A DNA stretch of 25,865 nt, taken from positions 1 through 25,865 of the IMG/VR virus record IMGVR_UViG_3300024509_000241; one strand, 5' to 3'. Of the stretch, positions 15,543 to 23,151 are shown in pieces. Origin of the DNA: a virus. The notes beneath the pieces were generated by a model. That model saw nothing but the letters and a program-made list of their open reading frames with translations. It ran no database searches and was not told where the DNA came from. The first letter of the stretch is position 1, and every line of letters starts with the position of its first letter. The position numbers were made by a program, and so were the translations under genes.

Positions 15543-15953
15543 ATGCCGGTCGCAACAACAGATGCGTTTAGAAATATTACAATTGGAGCAACAACTATTA
15601 GGGCAGAGCAAGTAGGAGATACCCTTACTATTTCTGCGGGTGGCAATATTACACTAACACCGAACGGTACAAATGACTCTTTTGAAATTGCAGCAGGTCT
15701 TACATTAACTGCTGATAATTCTACAAATGCTTCAAATTATCTAATATTTTCCGATTCAGCTACAGGATCTTTTACACCTAGAACCGATATAAATTTGTAT
15801 TATAACCCTAGTACAGATACATTAACTGCGGGAGTATTTGCTATTTCAGCTGTATCTACATCAACAGGAACCCCGTCGAATACTACAACTCCGACGGGGT
15901 ATATGCAAATAACTATCAACGGAACACAACGATATGTTCCTTATTTTACTTGA
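15543..15953 (+). CDS. Small beta-rich structural-type protein
   Basis: This 136-residue protein is rich in Thr, Ser, Asn and Gly and shows short alternating beta strands such as NITIGATTIRAEQVGDTLTI and NASNYLIFSDSATGSFTPRT. The texture resembles fragments of marine phage fibre proteins and of the giant gene at the window start. The start is set by GAGGAG 6 bases before ATG 15543. The upstream in-frame ATG at 15507 lies before the promoter's predicted start. It ends exactly one base before the stop of the convergent neighbour. It could be a decoration or fibre-associated protein; no family is recognised. Confidence 0.7.
   Translation: MPVATTDAFRNITIGATTIRAEQVGDTLTISAGGNITLTPNGTNDSFEIAAGLTLTADNSTNASNYLIFSDSATGSFTPRTDINLYYNPSTDTLTAGVFAISAVSTSTGTPSNTTTPTGYMQITINGTQRYVPYFT
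15870..15900 (+). repeat. GC-rich hairpin near the end of the 15543 gene
   Basis: ACCCCGTCG (15870-15878) and CGACGGGGT (15892-15900) form a perfect 9-bp stem with a 13-base loop, inside the coding sequence and about 50 bases before the stop. It stands out in AT-rich surroundings. No T tract follows, so a simple terminator is unlikely. Confidence 0.55.
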
Positions 15954-17141
15954 TTAGGCAAGTTTTAAAAGAATAACTTCTTCGTTGATACGTCCGTTGA
16001 GCTTAATATCAACTGCTTTAATATCTTCTAAAAACTTACGTAGAGCTACTTTACCAGCTGCTTTAAACTCTTTAAGTTGTTCCTCGGGCTTGCGCAGAGT
16101 CTTTTGTACACTCTTAAACTCGTCATAGCCAGTAATCGAAGTACCTTTTACGCCAAGTTCTGAAAACTCACCAGCAACATATTTGCCTAGTTTTCGACTC
16201 TTAGTATTAAAGACCCACAACTCTTTAGAGCCAATAATATCCGCAGGATTAATACTAACCAATTTAAGTTTATCATCTTGCTTTAGATATTTGAGTTTAG
16301 CAACAAGTTTATCTGCACTTACCGCTTTCTTAGCACGTGGTTTACGATTAACTTTTGCTTCCTGCATTAGCATATCGCAGGCACTGAGGATTTCGTGATA
16401 AAATGCAAGAATCTTTTTAATTTGAGCTTTGCTAAAATGAGCGTATGCTTCTTTAAGCTGTTCACATTTTCCTTCTTGAAGCTCTACGTACTCGTCGTGC
16501 TGACGTTGATAAAAATCTTTAATAATACGAGCATGAGCGGCCTTGGCCTGCTTACCCCTTAGCAAATTCATAAGTTTAAATGCTTTAGGATCAAATGCTT
16601 CTGGATCCATAGAAAATGATTCAATGGCGTCTTCAATTTCTTCGGTCATTGCAAGACTAGTTTCTCGAACACGTTCTTGGATAGAAACTACAGGTATAGT
16701 TTCTTTTTTCTCAACAACTTCTTCGTCTTCGGTATCGTCCTTGCCCTCGGCAATGACTCTATTGATAGCAGTCTCCAACCATTTAGCAGTATCACGACCT
16801 TCGTTAAATCCTGCGTGTACCTCTGGCATGCCTCGTAGCAGACAGGCAGCAATACCACCCATGGTACCTGAACAGCGATTGTCTTTAGTCTTTTTAAATT
16901 CAGCAACGGTTTCTGAATTCCAGCCTTGGAGTTTCATCCATTCTACAACTTTAGGTTTTAGATCTTTACCGCTGTACTCAAGACGATAGTATTCCATAGA
17001 GCGACGAAAATGAGCATTAAACTGATCCGCACCCCAATCTTCAGCACCGTCCCATCGAGGGCTCAAATCACGAGTTGATTTAGTACGATGTTCGATTACT
17101 TGTTTTTTGGTAACGCGAGTTTTGGTTGCTGCTTTAGCCAT
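15954..17141 (-). CDS. Uncharacterised basic 395-residue phage protein
   Basis: This protein starts with a Lys/Arg-rich tail (MAKAATKTRVTKKQVIEHRT), followed by an aromatic segment (PRWDGAEDWGADQF). An acidic linker with DDTEDEEVVEKKE lies near residues 135-147, and a long, mostly helical C-terminal region is rich in Lys. I do not recognise the family. The basic N-terminus suggests nucleic-acid association, which is inference. A strong ribosome site (AAGGAG, 9 bases before the ATG) and a sigma70-type promoter directly upstream indicate early, host-polymerase transcription. Its stop abuts the stop of the convergent plus-strand gene. Confidence 0.75.
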   Translation of the reverse strand: MAKAATKTRVTKKQVIEHRTKSTRDLSPRWDGAEDWGADQFNAHFRRSMEYYRLEYSGKDLKPKVVEWMKLQGWNSETVAEFKKTKDNRCSGTMGGIAACLLRGMPEVHAGFNEGRDTAKWLETAINRVIAEGKDDTEDEEVVEKKETIPVVSIQERVRETSLAMTEEIEDAIESFSMDPEAFDPKAFKLMNLLRGKQAKAAHARIIKDFYQRQHDEYVELQEGKCEQLKEAYAHFSKAQIKKILAFYHEILSACDMLMQEAKVNRKPRAKKAVSADKLVAKLKYLKQDDKLKLVSINPADIIGSKELWVFNTKSRKLGKYVAGEFSELGVKGTSITGYDEFKSVQKTLRKPEEQLKEFKAAGKVALRKFLEDIKAVDIKLNGRINEEVILLKLA

Positions 17142-17173
17142 TTTGAGTCACTCCTTAATTAAACAATAAAGAT

Positions 17174-17202
17174 ATTATAACACCAATTTACTCAGAAGTC
17201 AA
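17174..17202 (-). promoter_or_regulatory. Sigma70-type early promoter
   Basis: TTGACT (17202-17197), a 17-base spacer and TATAAT (17179-17174) on the minus strand drive the 17141 gene with a leader near 25 bases. The -35 lies in the last codons of the upstream gene, as at uvdE. Confidence 0.75.
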
Positions 17203-17379
17203 CCGTTCGATTTCAATTATATCTCCGTCTTCTGTTTCTTTATATATAATTGTAGCAGGAAAATCGACTAACGATGCTTCTGCTATTTCACGTGCTTCTT
17301 TAAGACTTTTGGTAGTATCTACCAATTCTTCGTGTCCGTCAACGTCGACAGACCAGACCTCGTATAGTTCCCAGGTCAT
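17188..17379 (-). CDS. Small acidic protein, unknown
   Basis: This 63-residue protein begins MTWELYEVWSVDVDGHEE and continues with SLKEAREIAEASL, a beta-strand pair followed by a helix and a final beta strand (ATIIYKETEDGDIIEIERL). The pattern suggests a compact alpha/beta fold, but no family is recognised. It starts one base after the stop of the upstream gene, and AAAGG lies about 9 bases before the ATG, so it belongs to the same operon. Its last codons contain the -35 element of the next promoter. Confidence 0.6.
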   Translation of the reverse strand: MTWELYEVWSVDVDGHEELVDTTKSLKEAREIAEASLVDFPATIIYKETEDGDIIEIERLTSE

Positions 17380-17380
17380 T

Positions 17381-17938
17381 TTATTTTACCTTTTCTCCTT
17401 TGGTGTTAAAATCTTCCCAATCTCCACCGGGCGCCAAAGCCCAGCCAAGACGTTGGAGATCATTCCGGATCTCGTCGGTAATATAACCTTCCGGCACAAG
17501 ATTTACATCAAGGTTGTCGTCGTAGCTCATACCGCCGCGAATGCCTGAACAATACCAATCGATGTAGTCGCCTTTTTGTTGCATATCTGCAATTATGCCG
17601 CCTGCATAACGCCAAGAGCAACCCCATTCTTCTTGTTTAAGAATAGGAATGACATCCAATTTAATAAAACCGTTGTTACACATTGCCGCATACAAATTTT
17701 GGGCATAGACATCATTAGCACGAACTTTCTCTAAAATCCATTCAGTGGTTAAGAGATCGTACTCCATATTATTCTTATGAGTTTCTGGATCGTCAAACTT
17801 GTGATCGTGCTGTTCGAGAATTTGATCGAACATGTCAAGATAGGCCTCGTTTACAGGTTCACCTTTTTCTGCCTGACGCTTAACATATCCTTCCTTTTGG
17901 AAAGAATGTCGTTCGGGGCTTTTAGATATTTCTTTCAT
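17381..17938 (-). CDS. Uncharacterised early-region protein
   Basis: This 185-residue protein has a charged N-terminal half (residues 1-65 with many Lys, Glu and His) and a C-terminal part rich in Trp, Gly and Asp, including EEWGCSWRYAGG, DYIDWYCSGIRGG and a final GWALAPGGDWEDF. No catalytic motif or family is recognised. The ATG overlaps the stop of the upstream gene by four bases (ATGA), so translation is coupled. The frame belongs to the block of unknown genes read from the promoter at 20571. Confidence 0.65.
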   Translation of the reverse strand: MKEISKSPERHSFQKEGYVKRQAEKGEPVNEAYLDMFDQILEQHDHKFDDPETHKNNMEYDLLTTEWILEKVRANDVYAQNLYAAMCNNGFIKLDVIPILKQEEWGCSWRYAGGIIADMQQKGDYIDWYCSGIRGGMSYDDNLDVNLVPEGYITDEIRNDLQRLGWALAPGGDWEDFNTKGEKVK

Positions 17939-18465
17939 TTTACTTCTGGATCTTTTGATACATACTGACCAGTTTCTTCGTATATTTTATTACATTCTTC
18001 TTGTGTACGCAATTTTACTTCTCGTATAACGGTGCCGTCTTCGTTGCAAAATTCAACTTTATAAGGACCCAATACAACAACGTAACTATCTTCTTCCTGC
18101 CAATCGTGCTCGCCATCATAGAGCCAACCAGCACCGCACATACCGTCGTCGTTGCCTTCTAAGTATAGACGCTTAATTTCTTCTTGTTCTTCTTCGCCAA
18201 TGTCGTCACTAAATTCAAACCAACAAGCAACCTGATCGTCTAAATCACAACTATCGTATTCTCCGTCTTCGGCCTTACAATATTGTGTAGGACTTTCGGC
18301 TCCGCTAAGATTGCACTCCATATCTTCAGCAAGAAACCCTTTCCCCCAACGATAATGATCCTCTACATTGAACCAACTAATAGTACCGTCATCATTTTCA
18401 CGATACATTTCGTAGACAATGTAAATGCTTTTCTTTTCAAGAGGAGTAATTGTATAGTGTGCCAT
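17935..18465 (-). CDS. Very acidic protein, tandem paralogue 1
   Basis: This 176-residue protein is strongly acidic. It shares an architecture with the next gene upstream: an N-terminal KK-containing strand, RWGxxF, then an acidic segment with DDxxCWxE, a GW-D pair, and a GP near the end (VLGPYKVEF here). Its clusters of Asp and Glu (EEEQEEIKRLYLEGNDDG) and several Cys residues (for instance C63 and C73) make it a possible DNA mimic or metal binder, which is inference. No family is recognised. The ATG overlaps the upstream stop in TAATG, and it runs into the next gene with ATGA. Confidence 0.65.
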   Translation of the reverse strand: MAHYTITPLEKKSIYIVYEMYRENDDGTISWFNVEDHYRWGKGFLAEDMECNLSGAESPTQYCKAEDGEYDSCDLDDQVACWFEFSDDIGEEEQEEIKRLYLEGNDDGMCGAGWLYDGEHDWQEEDSYVVVLGPYKVEFCNEDGTVIREVKLRTQEECNKIYEETGQYVSKDPEVK

Positions 18466-18881
18466 TATTCTTCCCCAGTAAATTCTTCCCCAGTTTCTTC
18501 GTTAACAAGTTGTAGTGGACCATAGATCCAATATTCGGTGTCATCATTTACCCAACCTGCTTCTTCAACTGCTGAGTAAGAGTCCTCCTCCCATAGCTCA
18601 TCAAACTCTTCTACATCGTCATCATTAGCACCGTCACCTGCACGAGTCTCTGCCCAACATCCGTCGTCCATCATGTCAAGCTCCCATTCATATTCGCCAC
18701 CCCAACCTACTTCGTATCCGTCTGGATTCTTAAGGTCAACATCGGGCTTTTCGTCAGTTTCGCAAAACCAGGTTCCCCAGCGGAAGCCTTCTTCTCGAAT
18801 AATAGTTTTGCCGTCTTTAGTCCAGTATTGATATTCAACTGCATTTTTCTTATGAAGGTTAGAAATTTTCCATGTTGCCAT
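18465..18881 (-). CDS. Very acidic protein, tandem paralogue 2
   Basis: The product has 138 residues from ATG 18881; an earlier TTG at 18890 is less likely. AAGGAG lies 10 bases before this ATG, which overlaps the upstream stop by one base. About 40 residues are Asp or Glu against roughly 10 Lys or Arg, a net charge near -30. Shared elements with the downstream gene are the RWGTWF segment, MMDDGCWAE, the EEAGWVNDD segment and YGPLQLV. The charge suggests mimicry of nucleic acid, as in phage anti-restriction proteins, but no such family is recognised in the sequence. Confidence 0.65.
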   Translation of the reverse strand: MATWKISNLHKKNAVEYQYWTKDGKTIIREEGFRWGTWFCETDEKPDVDLKNPDGYEVGWGGEYEWELDMMDDGCWAETRAGDGANDDDVEEFDELWEEDSYSAVEEAGWVNDDTEYWIYGPLQLVNEETGEEFTGEE

Positions 18882-19348
18882 TATACACAATCTCCTTGAA
18901 TAGCTTCTATAATTGCCTGATTAACTTTTGGATCTTTTTGATTTTTAAATTCTTTTACATCTTTAATAGCAGATTTTAATGTTTCAGAGTAATTAAGAGC
19001 CTGTTGTTCACTCATTGTGATTGTGGTTTCGCATCTTACATAACCCTTAGTCCAAATGGTCCAAGTTAATTTTAATCTTGTAAAGAGACCGTTAATGATA
19101 TCTTTAACAGCCCAATCAAATTCTTGAAGCCAAACATTATCAATATCGTATCGTTTTTTGATTACTTCAGTCCAATAATCTGTTTTAACAGACACAAATA
19201 CATTTACATTTACACCGCATTCGTCCGCTTCAACTTCTAGATTATGATCGTGTGACTCTTGTCCGCAGCCACAGACTATTTGATAATATTTAGAATCTCC
19301 AAAATCGTTGCGTTTTAATATACCTTCTGCCGGTGTTTGTAATTTCAT
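18881..19348 (-). CDS. Uncharacterised protein with CGCG motif
   Basis: This 155-residue protein contains YYQIVCGCGQESHDHNLEVE near residues 21-40. The Cys and His residues there could bind a metal. Later it has a Trp-rich stretch (LTWTIWTKGYVRCETTITM) and ends in a helical, Lys-rich tail. No family is recognised. It overlaps the downstream gene by one base and starts at the stop of the upstream one (TAATG), so it is part of a tightly coupled operon of unknowns. Confidence 0.65.
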   Translation of the reverse strand: MKLQTPAEGILKRNDFGDSKYYQIVCGCGQESHDHNLEVEADECGVNVNVFVSVKTDYWTEVIKKRYDIDNVWLQEFDWAVKDIINGLFTRLKLTWTIWTKGYVRCETTITMSEQQALNYSETLKSAIKDVKEFKNQKDPKVNQAIIEAIQGDCV

Positions 19349-19569
19349 TATAAGGTCCCAGTATCAAATGTTTTGACATTATGTCTGTTTTCGTACATTG
19401 TGTCCATAATTTTAAGATAATTTTCCTCAGACATAATTGTTTTATAAAAACTAAATGCCTGCACAGCCATGACAGCAGCAATTTCTTCTGGTGAGTATTC
19501 TTCTAACATAATGTTATTGAAAGCCAAATACTTGCTGTATAGGTCTTCGTGTTTAGATTTTTTTGTCAT
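19348..19569 (-). CDS. Small helical protein, unknown
   Basis: This 73-residue protein starts at ATG 19569. AAGGA sits 4 bases before that ATG, whereas the longer frame back to 19683 would run through another gene. It contains LEEYSPEEIAAVMAVQAF, which predicts two helices and resembles small proteins I have seen in marine myoviruses, but its function is unknown. It overlaps the end of the preceding 57-residue gene by 17 bases, and its stop overlaps the next start by one base. Confidence 0.65.
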   Translation of the reverse strand: MTKKSKHEDLYSKYLAFNNIMLEEYSPEEIAAVMAVQAFSFYKTIMSEENYLKIMDTMYENRHNVKTFDTGTL

Positions 19570-19726
19570 GTATTCCTTGTTGATAACGATATTCTCTCTT
19601 AAGCCACCATTTAAATTTTTGAAAATATTCTTCGTGTGTGTATTTGGGAATGTTAGCCTGAAAATGTTCCTCACAATTTTCATACCATAGTTCTCTGACC
19701 CAAGTTCTAAACGAAGAAGTTTTCAT
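19553..19726 (-). CDS. 57-residue Trp/Tyr-rich protein, unknown
   Basis: This short gene reads MKTSSFRTWVRELWYENCEE at its start and ends QQGIHDKKI. It lies one base after the stop of the 271-residue gene upstream and overlaps the next start by 17 bases, which fits the operon spacing here. A weak GGAC ribosome site precedes the ATG. It has five Trp and several Tyr residues in 57. It is easily missed because of its size. The overlapping 111-residue frame in another phase is probably spurious in its first 38 residues. Confidence 0.65.
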   Translation of the reverse strand: MKTSSFRTWVRELWYENCEEHFQANIPKYTHEEYFQKFKWWLKREYRYQQGIHDKKI

Positions 19727-19727
19727 A

Positions 19728-20543
19728 TTATGTCCAAAGTGATTGACGGATTTTAATTAGACGAATCATCATTTCTTCGTCCTCTTTCTCATATTGTGCT
19801 TCCAGTTTGTGAAGTTTGTCAAGAGCTTTTTTAGATTCGGCTTTTTCTTTTTTGGTATCGTCTTCTGGAAAGAATTCGTCTGGGTGTTTCTGACGACGAT
19901 TTTCGCAAATAGCTGACCAGCCACTTACATCATAGGGATCTGGACGAGCAGGACGTTCGTACTTCCACCATTTGTAAAGGATTTCAATCTCCGCAGCAGC
20001 AAGTGCCTGCGAGGTAGGTACAGCTTCGTGCTTTTTATCTTCGTCTAGGAAATCCGCATTGGTTAAAGTTTTTGCCCAAGCGCAGTAGGCCATTGCTGCT
20101 TCTTCAGAACGCCAGTTACGATACCAACGACGCCACCAAGGGTAAGAATACTTCTTACGAGCTTCGTCGTCCCAAACGCAGAAATTCCACGCTAGTTCGA
20201 TTTCAACGAAGTCAACAAGTTCGTTAAAAAGGCATGGCAGGAATCGATTCCCAACATCGCACCAAGTGCCACGCTTGATATCGCTAGGGCTAGCAGAAAG
20301 ACAATGAGTGCGAGTAACCCAACGATTATTAATATAATATCTAACATCATTGATCCTATCAGGTATAAACATCCAAACGTCTTGGATGTGGTCAAGGCCC
20401 TCTTCGGCTAGCCAATAACGGAAAGGATGCTTTTCTTTAGAAGCACGTTTCCATTGCGCCCAGCCTTTAGAAGTTTCGGCGGTCGGCTTAGATGAACCGC
20501 GAAGCCAATCTGCAAATTTTGTACAAGTCCAATAATTTCTCAT
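19728..20543 (-). CDS. Trp-rich uncharacterised protein, first of the early block
   Basis: This 271-residue protein has roughly 20 Trp residues. It includes a basic aromatic cluster PWWRRWYRNWRSEEAAMAYC near residues 134-153 and a charged, probably coiled C-terminus (residues 225-265, Lys/Glu-rich). No family is recognised. A sigma70-type promoter 28-56 bases upstream makes it the first gene of the leftward block down to 17188. The leader would be about 21 bases with a weak AGAG ribosome site. The strong promoter and unusual composition fit an early host-interaction protein, which is inferred. Confidence 0.7.
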   Translation of the reverse strand: MRNYWTCTKFADWLRGSSKPTAETSKGWAQWKRASKEKHPFRYWLAEEGLDHIQDVWMFIPDRINDVRYYINNRWVTRTHCLSASPSDIKRGTWCDVGNRFLPCLFNELVDFVEIELAWNFCVWDDEARKKYSYPWWRRWYRNWRSEEAAMAYCAWAKTLTNADFLDEDKKHEAVPTSQALAAAEIEILYKWWKYERPARPDPYDVSGWSAICENRRQKHPDEFFPEDDTKKEKAESKKALDKLHKLEAQYEKEDEEMMIRLIKIRQSLWT

Positions 20544-20570
20544 AATAGTTTTTCTCTGTAGAACACTTTA

Positions 20571-20599
20571 ATTATACAAGAAATTAAAAAACCCGTCAA
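20571..20599 (-). promoter_or_regulatory. Sigma70-type early promoter for the unknown block
   Basis: TTGACG (20599-20594), a 17-base spacer and TATAAT (20576-20571) on the minus strand. The TGA inside the -35 is the stop codon of the DUF2061 gene, so promoter and gene end are fused. Confidence 0.75.
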
Positions 20600-20805
20600 G
20601 ATGATTCAATTTTGCCCCATTTAATTTTTAGCCAAATTCGTTCGTGTATGTAATAATCAATACTTAAAAGTATGTGTAGAGCTGTTGCAAAACCAGTTGC
20701 ACTTCCAATATCTCCTGTGAACAGATATGTCCAAAATATTGTGAACAACCAAGCAGTTAGTCTGTAACTAACCATTCTTGCGATAGTCCGTTGGTGTGTT
20801 TCCAT
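20596..20805 (-). CDS. DUF2061 small membrane protein
   Basis: This 69-residue protein has two hydrophobic helices (about residues 15-30 and 34-50) and ends in the DUF2061 signature YYIHERIWLKIKWGK. It also has SYRLTAW and YLFTGDIGSAT, typical of that family. The family is a small membrane protein of unknown function found in bacteria and marine phages; an envelope location is likely. The ATG overlaps the upstream stop (TAATG), linking it to the thyX operon. Its own stop codon lies inside the -35 of the next promoter. Confidence 0.8.
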   Translation of the reverse strand: METHQRTIARMVSYRLTAWLFTIFWTYLFTGDIGSATGFATALHILLSIDYYIHERIWLKIKWGKIESS

Positions 20806-21191
20806 TAAATTTTCCTTTGATATCCTGCCAAATTAAGCATGATCGAATACTGCTCGTAGGCTTTTTGGACAGCAGGATTGGTATGCCGATAGTGTGCTTC
20901 TTCTCTTTCTTTGTCCATTAAAGTTTGGAACATATCGATCTCTCCTTTAGAATGGTTGTGCCACCTAAAGAAACGTTTTTCTAATTCTATAAGAGTGCGG
21001 AGTCTACCTTCTGGTATTTCTAAAGTAATGACTTTTTCAGTTTCGTATTCTACAACATCATTTCGGATGATGTCAGCACGTTCTGGTTCTGTAAAAAATC
21101 TAGGAGGATGATATCGTGCCCTACGCTTTTGATCGTTTAGGACACGAACCTCATAATTTTGACAGAATGCATTAACAAGATCGTTATCCAT
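20805..21191 (-). CDS. Uncharacterised protein next to thyX
   Basis: This 128-residue charged protein includes RRARYHPPRFFTEPERADII near residues 23-42 and a helix-rich second half (LRTLIELEKRFFRWHNHSKG and DKEREEAHYRHT). No motif or family is recognised. It overlaps the end of thyX by 8 bases and the start of the DUF2061 gene by one base, so the three are translated together. Its function is unknown. Confidence 0.65.
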   Translation of the reverse strand: MDNDLVNAFCQNYEVRVLNDQKRRARYHPPRFFTEPERADIIRNDVVEYETEKVITLEIPEGRLRTLIELEKRFFRWHNHSKGEIDMFQTLMDKEREEAHYRHTNPAVQKAYEQYSIMLNLAGYQRKI

Positions 21192-21870
21192 TTTGTACTA
21201 AACTCTCACTCATTGGAAAGATTGCAGCAATGGCCTTAGCACAGGCCACAGCAACTTCTTGATGCTCTTTCTGTGTCCCGTTTGCTGACCTAAGTTCAAT
21301 AAAATGAATCCAAGAACGAAGTGTTCCGTTCATATACAATCTACTTTCAATTAGGCCTTCTGGTAAAACAGCACGAGCTTGCTCTTTAGCAATGCCGTTT
21401 TCAATAGCAAAGTTGTAGGCCTCTAAGGCAGCAAGTTTAACACGAGTCTGTGCTTTCTCCCATTCTTGTGTTAGTCTTCGAGCTTCCGGATTATCCTGTA
21501 CAAGTTCTATACTATTTTGTCTATTTTTGGGATCTTGGAGTCTTGGTTCTCTAAGTACAAAGCTGAGATCCTTTGTTGGGTCAGCGTAACGCTGACTGAA
21601 CTCTTGGAAACTAAAACTTCTGTGACGTAAGATTTGCCGTGCAATATCTCGTGTTGTCGTAATCTCCATGCAAGCTGATACCATTTCGAGAGGACTCCAG
21701 TGTGCGTGTCTAACGAGATACTTGATAAGTTTTTCACTTGTGTCTGTGTTGAGCTGATTGCTTGGGTTTGAGACTCTGGCACAATAGGCGATGAGTTCTT
21801 GTGCATCGTCGATTCCCTTGTCGGCAAAATCGGCAGTTGGTTGTGAATAGGAGACGAGCTTAACATCCAT
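21184..21870 (-). CDS. thyX: Flavin-dependent thymidylate synthase ThyX
   Basis: This 228-residue enzyme makes dTMP from dUMP using FAD, NADPH and methylenetetrahydrofolate. The family motif RHRx7S is R82-H83-R84 to S92 in RHRSFSFQEFSQRY, with Gln where Asn is usual (FxE). WSPLEM and LPEGLIESRLYMNGTLRSW also fit the family. Its length is normal for ThyX. A ribosome site AAAGGA precedes the ATG. Phages use it to supply dTTP independently of the host ThyA. It sits between the P4H-like oxygenase and a small unknown, in the operon that starts at the tRNA-like RNA. Confidence 0.95.
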   Translation of the reverse strand: MDVKLVSYSQPTADFADKGIDDAQELIAYCARVSNPSNQLNTDTSEKLIKYLVRHAHWSPLEMVSACMEITTTRDIARQILRHRSFSFQEFSQRYADPTKDLSFVLREPRLQDPKNRQNSIELVQDNPEARRLTQEWEKAQTRVKLAALEAYNFAIENGIAKEQARAVLPEGLIESRLYMNGTLRSWIHFIELRSANGTQKEHQEVAVACAKAIAAIFPMSESLVQNG

Positions 21871-21881
21871 TTATTTTTCCT

Positions 21882-22421
21882 TTAAATTGCTAGATTAAAA
21901 TTGATAGCACATCGGGGACCGTTTTTAGGAATGCCGCCACCGTGCTTATGATTACCATCGAATAATACAACTCTACCTTTCTTAGGTGTTACACGTTGAA
22001 CAACATTATTATTGTTATCAAAGAATACGGTATCCCCGTCGCTGTCATTAACGTAGTATAACACAACTAAGTGAGGATAGGGCAAGTCTGTATGAGGGTC
22101 ATAGTATTCTTTATTAGTTTTATACGGCATTAAAACAAAAATCCGTCCAACTAATATATCTTTAAATTGAATATTTTCTTTTGCAAATACCAGCTGAGGA
22201 ATTAATCCAAAGTTTGGCAGATGTGTCGAAATAGTGTTTGATGATTTAAGAACATGAACAAAACTAAGCGGAGCGAAAGATTCTTCTCTTGCGGTAAGTT
22301 CATATTTGCATTTTAGGTCTACTATCGGATGCATCATTTTATCTCCGCTGAGACCTAAAATACTTAATTCAAAGTAATCCTGAAGGTGTTCAGGAATTAC
22401 ATCATCTAATACTTTTATCAA
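21882..22421 (-). CDS. 2OG-Fe(II) oxygenase, prolyl-4-hydroxylase-like
   Basis: This 179-residue protein has the double-stranded beta-helix metal triad H110-T-D112 (YDPHTDLPYP) and H160 (GNHKHGGG), with R170 as the likely 2-oxoglutarate ligand (GPRCAINF). The layout matches the P4H-like oxygenases common in marine phages; the substrate, protein or nucleic acid, is unknown. Unlike the TauD-like gene at 9148, its HxD is complete. Translation appears to start at TTG 22421, overlapping the upstream stop in TTGA. The first ATG (about residue 29) would remove too much. A GGAAG-like ribosome site lies just upstream. Confidence 0.85.
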   Translation of the reverse strand: MIKVLDDVIPEHLQDYFELSILGLSGDKMMHPIVDLKCKYELTAREESFAPLSFVHVLKSSNTISTHLPNFGLIPQLVFAKENIQFKDILVGRIFVLMPYKTNKEYYDPHTDLPYPHLVVLYYVNDSDGDTVFFDNNNNVVQRVTPKKGRVVLFDGNHKHGGGIPKNGPRCAINFNLAI

Positions 22422-22936
22422 TTTTGATCTTCTTCCGGTTCATCAAAACATAAACTTTCTAGAGTTTTATAATGTTCGTATGCCTTTTTCAAAGCTGCAA
22501 ACTTTTCAAGTTTTTTTGGATCTGGAACAAGGATTGATAATCTATCTTCCATTCTTTTTAAAAACTCTTTTAGGCTTACATCACCTAATTTAATGTCTGC
22601 TTCTTTATCTAATTGTATTCCGTTTCCATCAAAGTTAACCCTAGGAGGCGAAACATTTAGCGTACCATAACACGTTGAACCTGTGTTCATAGTATAACAA
22701 GATCCAGTCCAGGTATTGGTATATGATATACCACTAGTACTTGGCAAAGTTATTGTGGTGATCGGGGCTGTTGTTAACGAATCTAAAGAAGAAATTGTTA
22801 TAGTGTCAGTGCCGCTATAAGATAAATCATAGATTGATTGAGCAGCACCAACAGCGCCGGGATCTAAAACAACATCTTCGGATATACTTTCTATTTCTTC
22901 CGAGCTAATTGCTTTAAGTTGATCGGCGGTTAACAT
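22418..22936 (-). CDS. Virion-type structural protein of marine myoviruses
   Basis: The product has 172 residues from ATG 22936; AAAGGA lies 7 bases upstream of it and favours this start over the longer frame. An N-terminal region rich in Ser and Thr (PITTITLPSTSGISYTNTWT) is followed by VNFDGNGIQL and ADIKLGDVSLKEFLKRMEDR. The DGxxxQL/ADIxLG and EDRLSILVPDP motifs are typical of small marine T4-like structural or fibre-associated proteins, and the end is coiled. It is in the thyX operon, so its early or late timing is unclear. The exact virion position is not known. Confidence 0.7.
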   Translation of the reverse strand: MLTADQLKAISSEEIESISEDVVLDPGAVGAAQSIYDLSYSGTDTITISSLDSLTTAPITTITLPSTSGISYTNTWTGSCYTMNTGSTCYGTLNVSPPRVNFDGNGIQLDKEADIKLGDVSLKEFLKRMEDRLSILVPDPKKLEKFAALKKAYEHYKTLESLCFDEPEEDQN

Positions 22937-22937
22937 G

Positions 22938-23132
22938 TTATTTTCCTTTAGCTTCTTTACGAGCGTTCTTTTCCTCTGTAATTTCTCCACGACGTGCTTT
23001 GACTAATTTAGCAACTTCTTGTAATGCTTTACGTGCTCTTGTTCCTGCTGCACCGTTACCTGATGTAAATTTTGCATCTTCTGCTAAGAATGCTTCGAAT
23101 TGAGCTTTTAATTGTTCTACGGTATTTGACAT
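22938..23132 (-). CDS. Histone Hc1-like small basic protein
   Basis: The product has 64 residues from ATG 23132. It contains VEQLKAQFEAFLAEDAKF and GTRARKALQEVAKLVKARRG, which is the Hc1/H1-like nucleoid-protein pattern found in bacteria and marine phages. It is probably a DNA-binding protein. The longer frame up to 23255 runs through the tRNA-like RNA and is rejected. It begins 19 bases after the 3' end of that RNA and is followed one base later by the structural gene. An AAGGA site lies about 12 bases before the ATG. Confidence 0.75.
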   Translation of the reverse strand: MSNTVEQLKAQFEAFLAEDAKFTSGNGAAGTRARKALQEVAKLVKARRGEITEEKNARKEAKGK

Positions 23133-23151
23133 ATTATATTTTTCCTTATAT

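Noticed and set aside
15946-15966. Hairpin ACTTG/CAAGT followed by TTTT at a convergent junction
   Set aside because: Only 5 bp, AT-rich and with a short T tract; too weak to list as a terminator.
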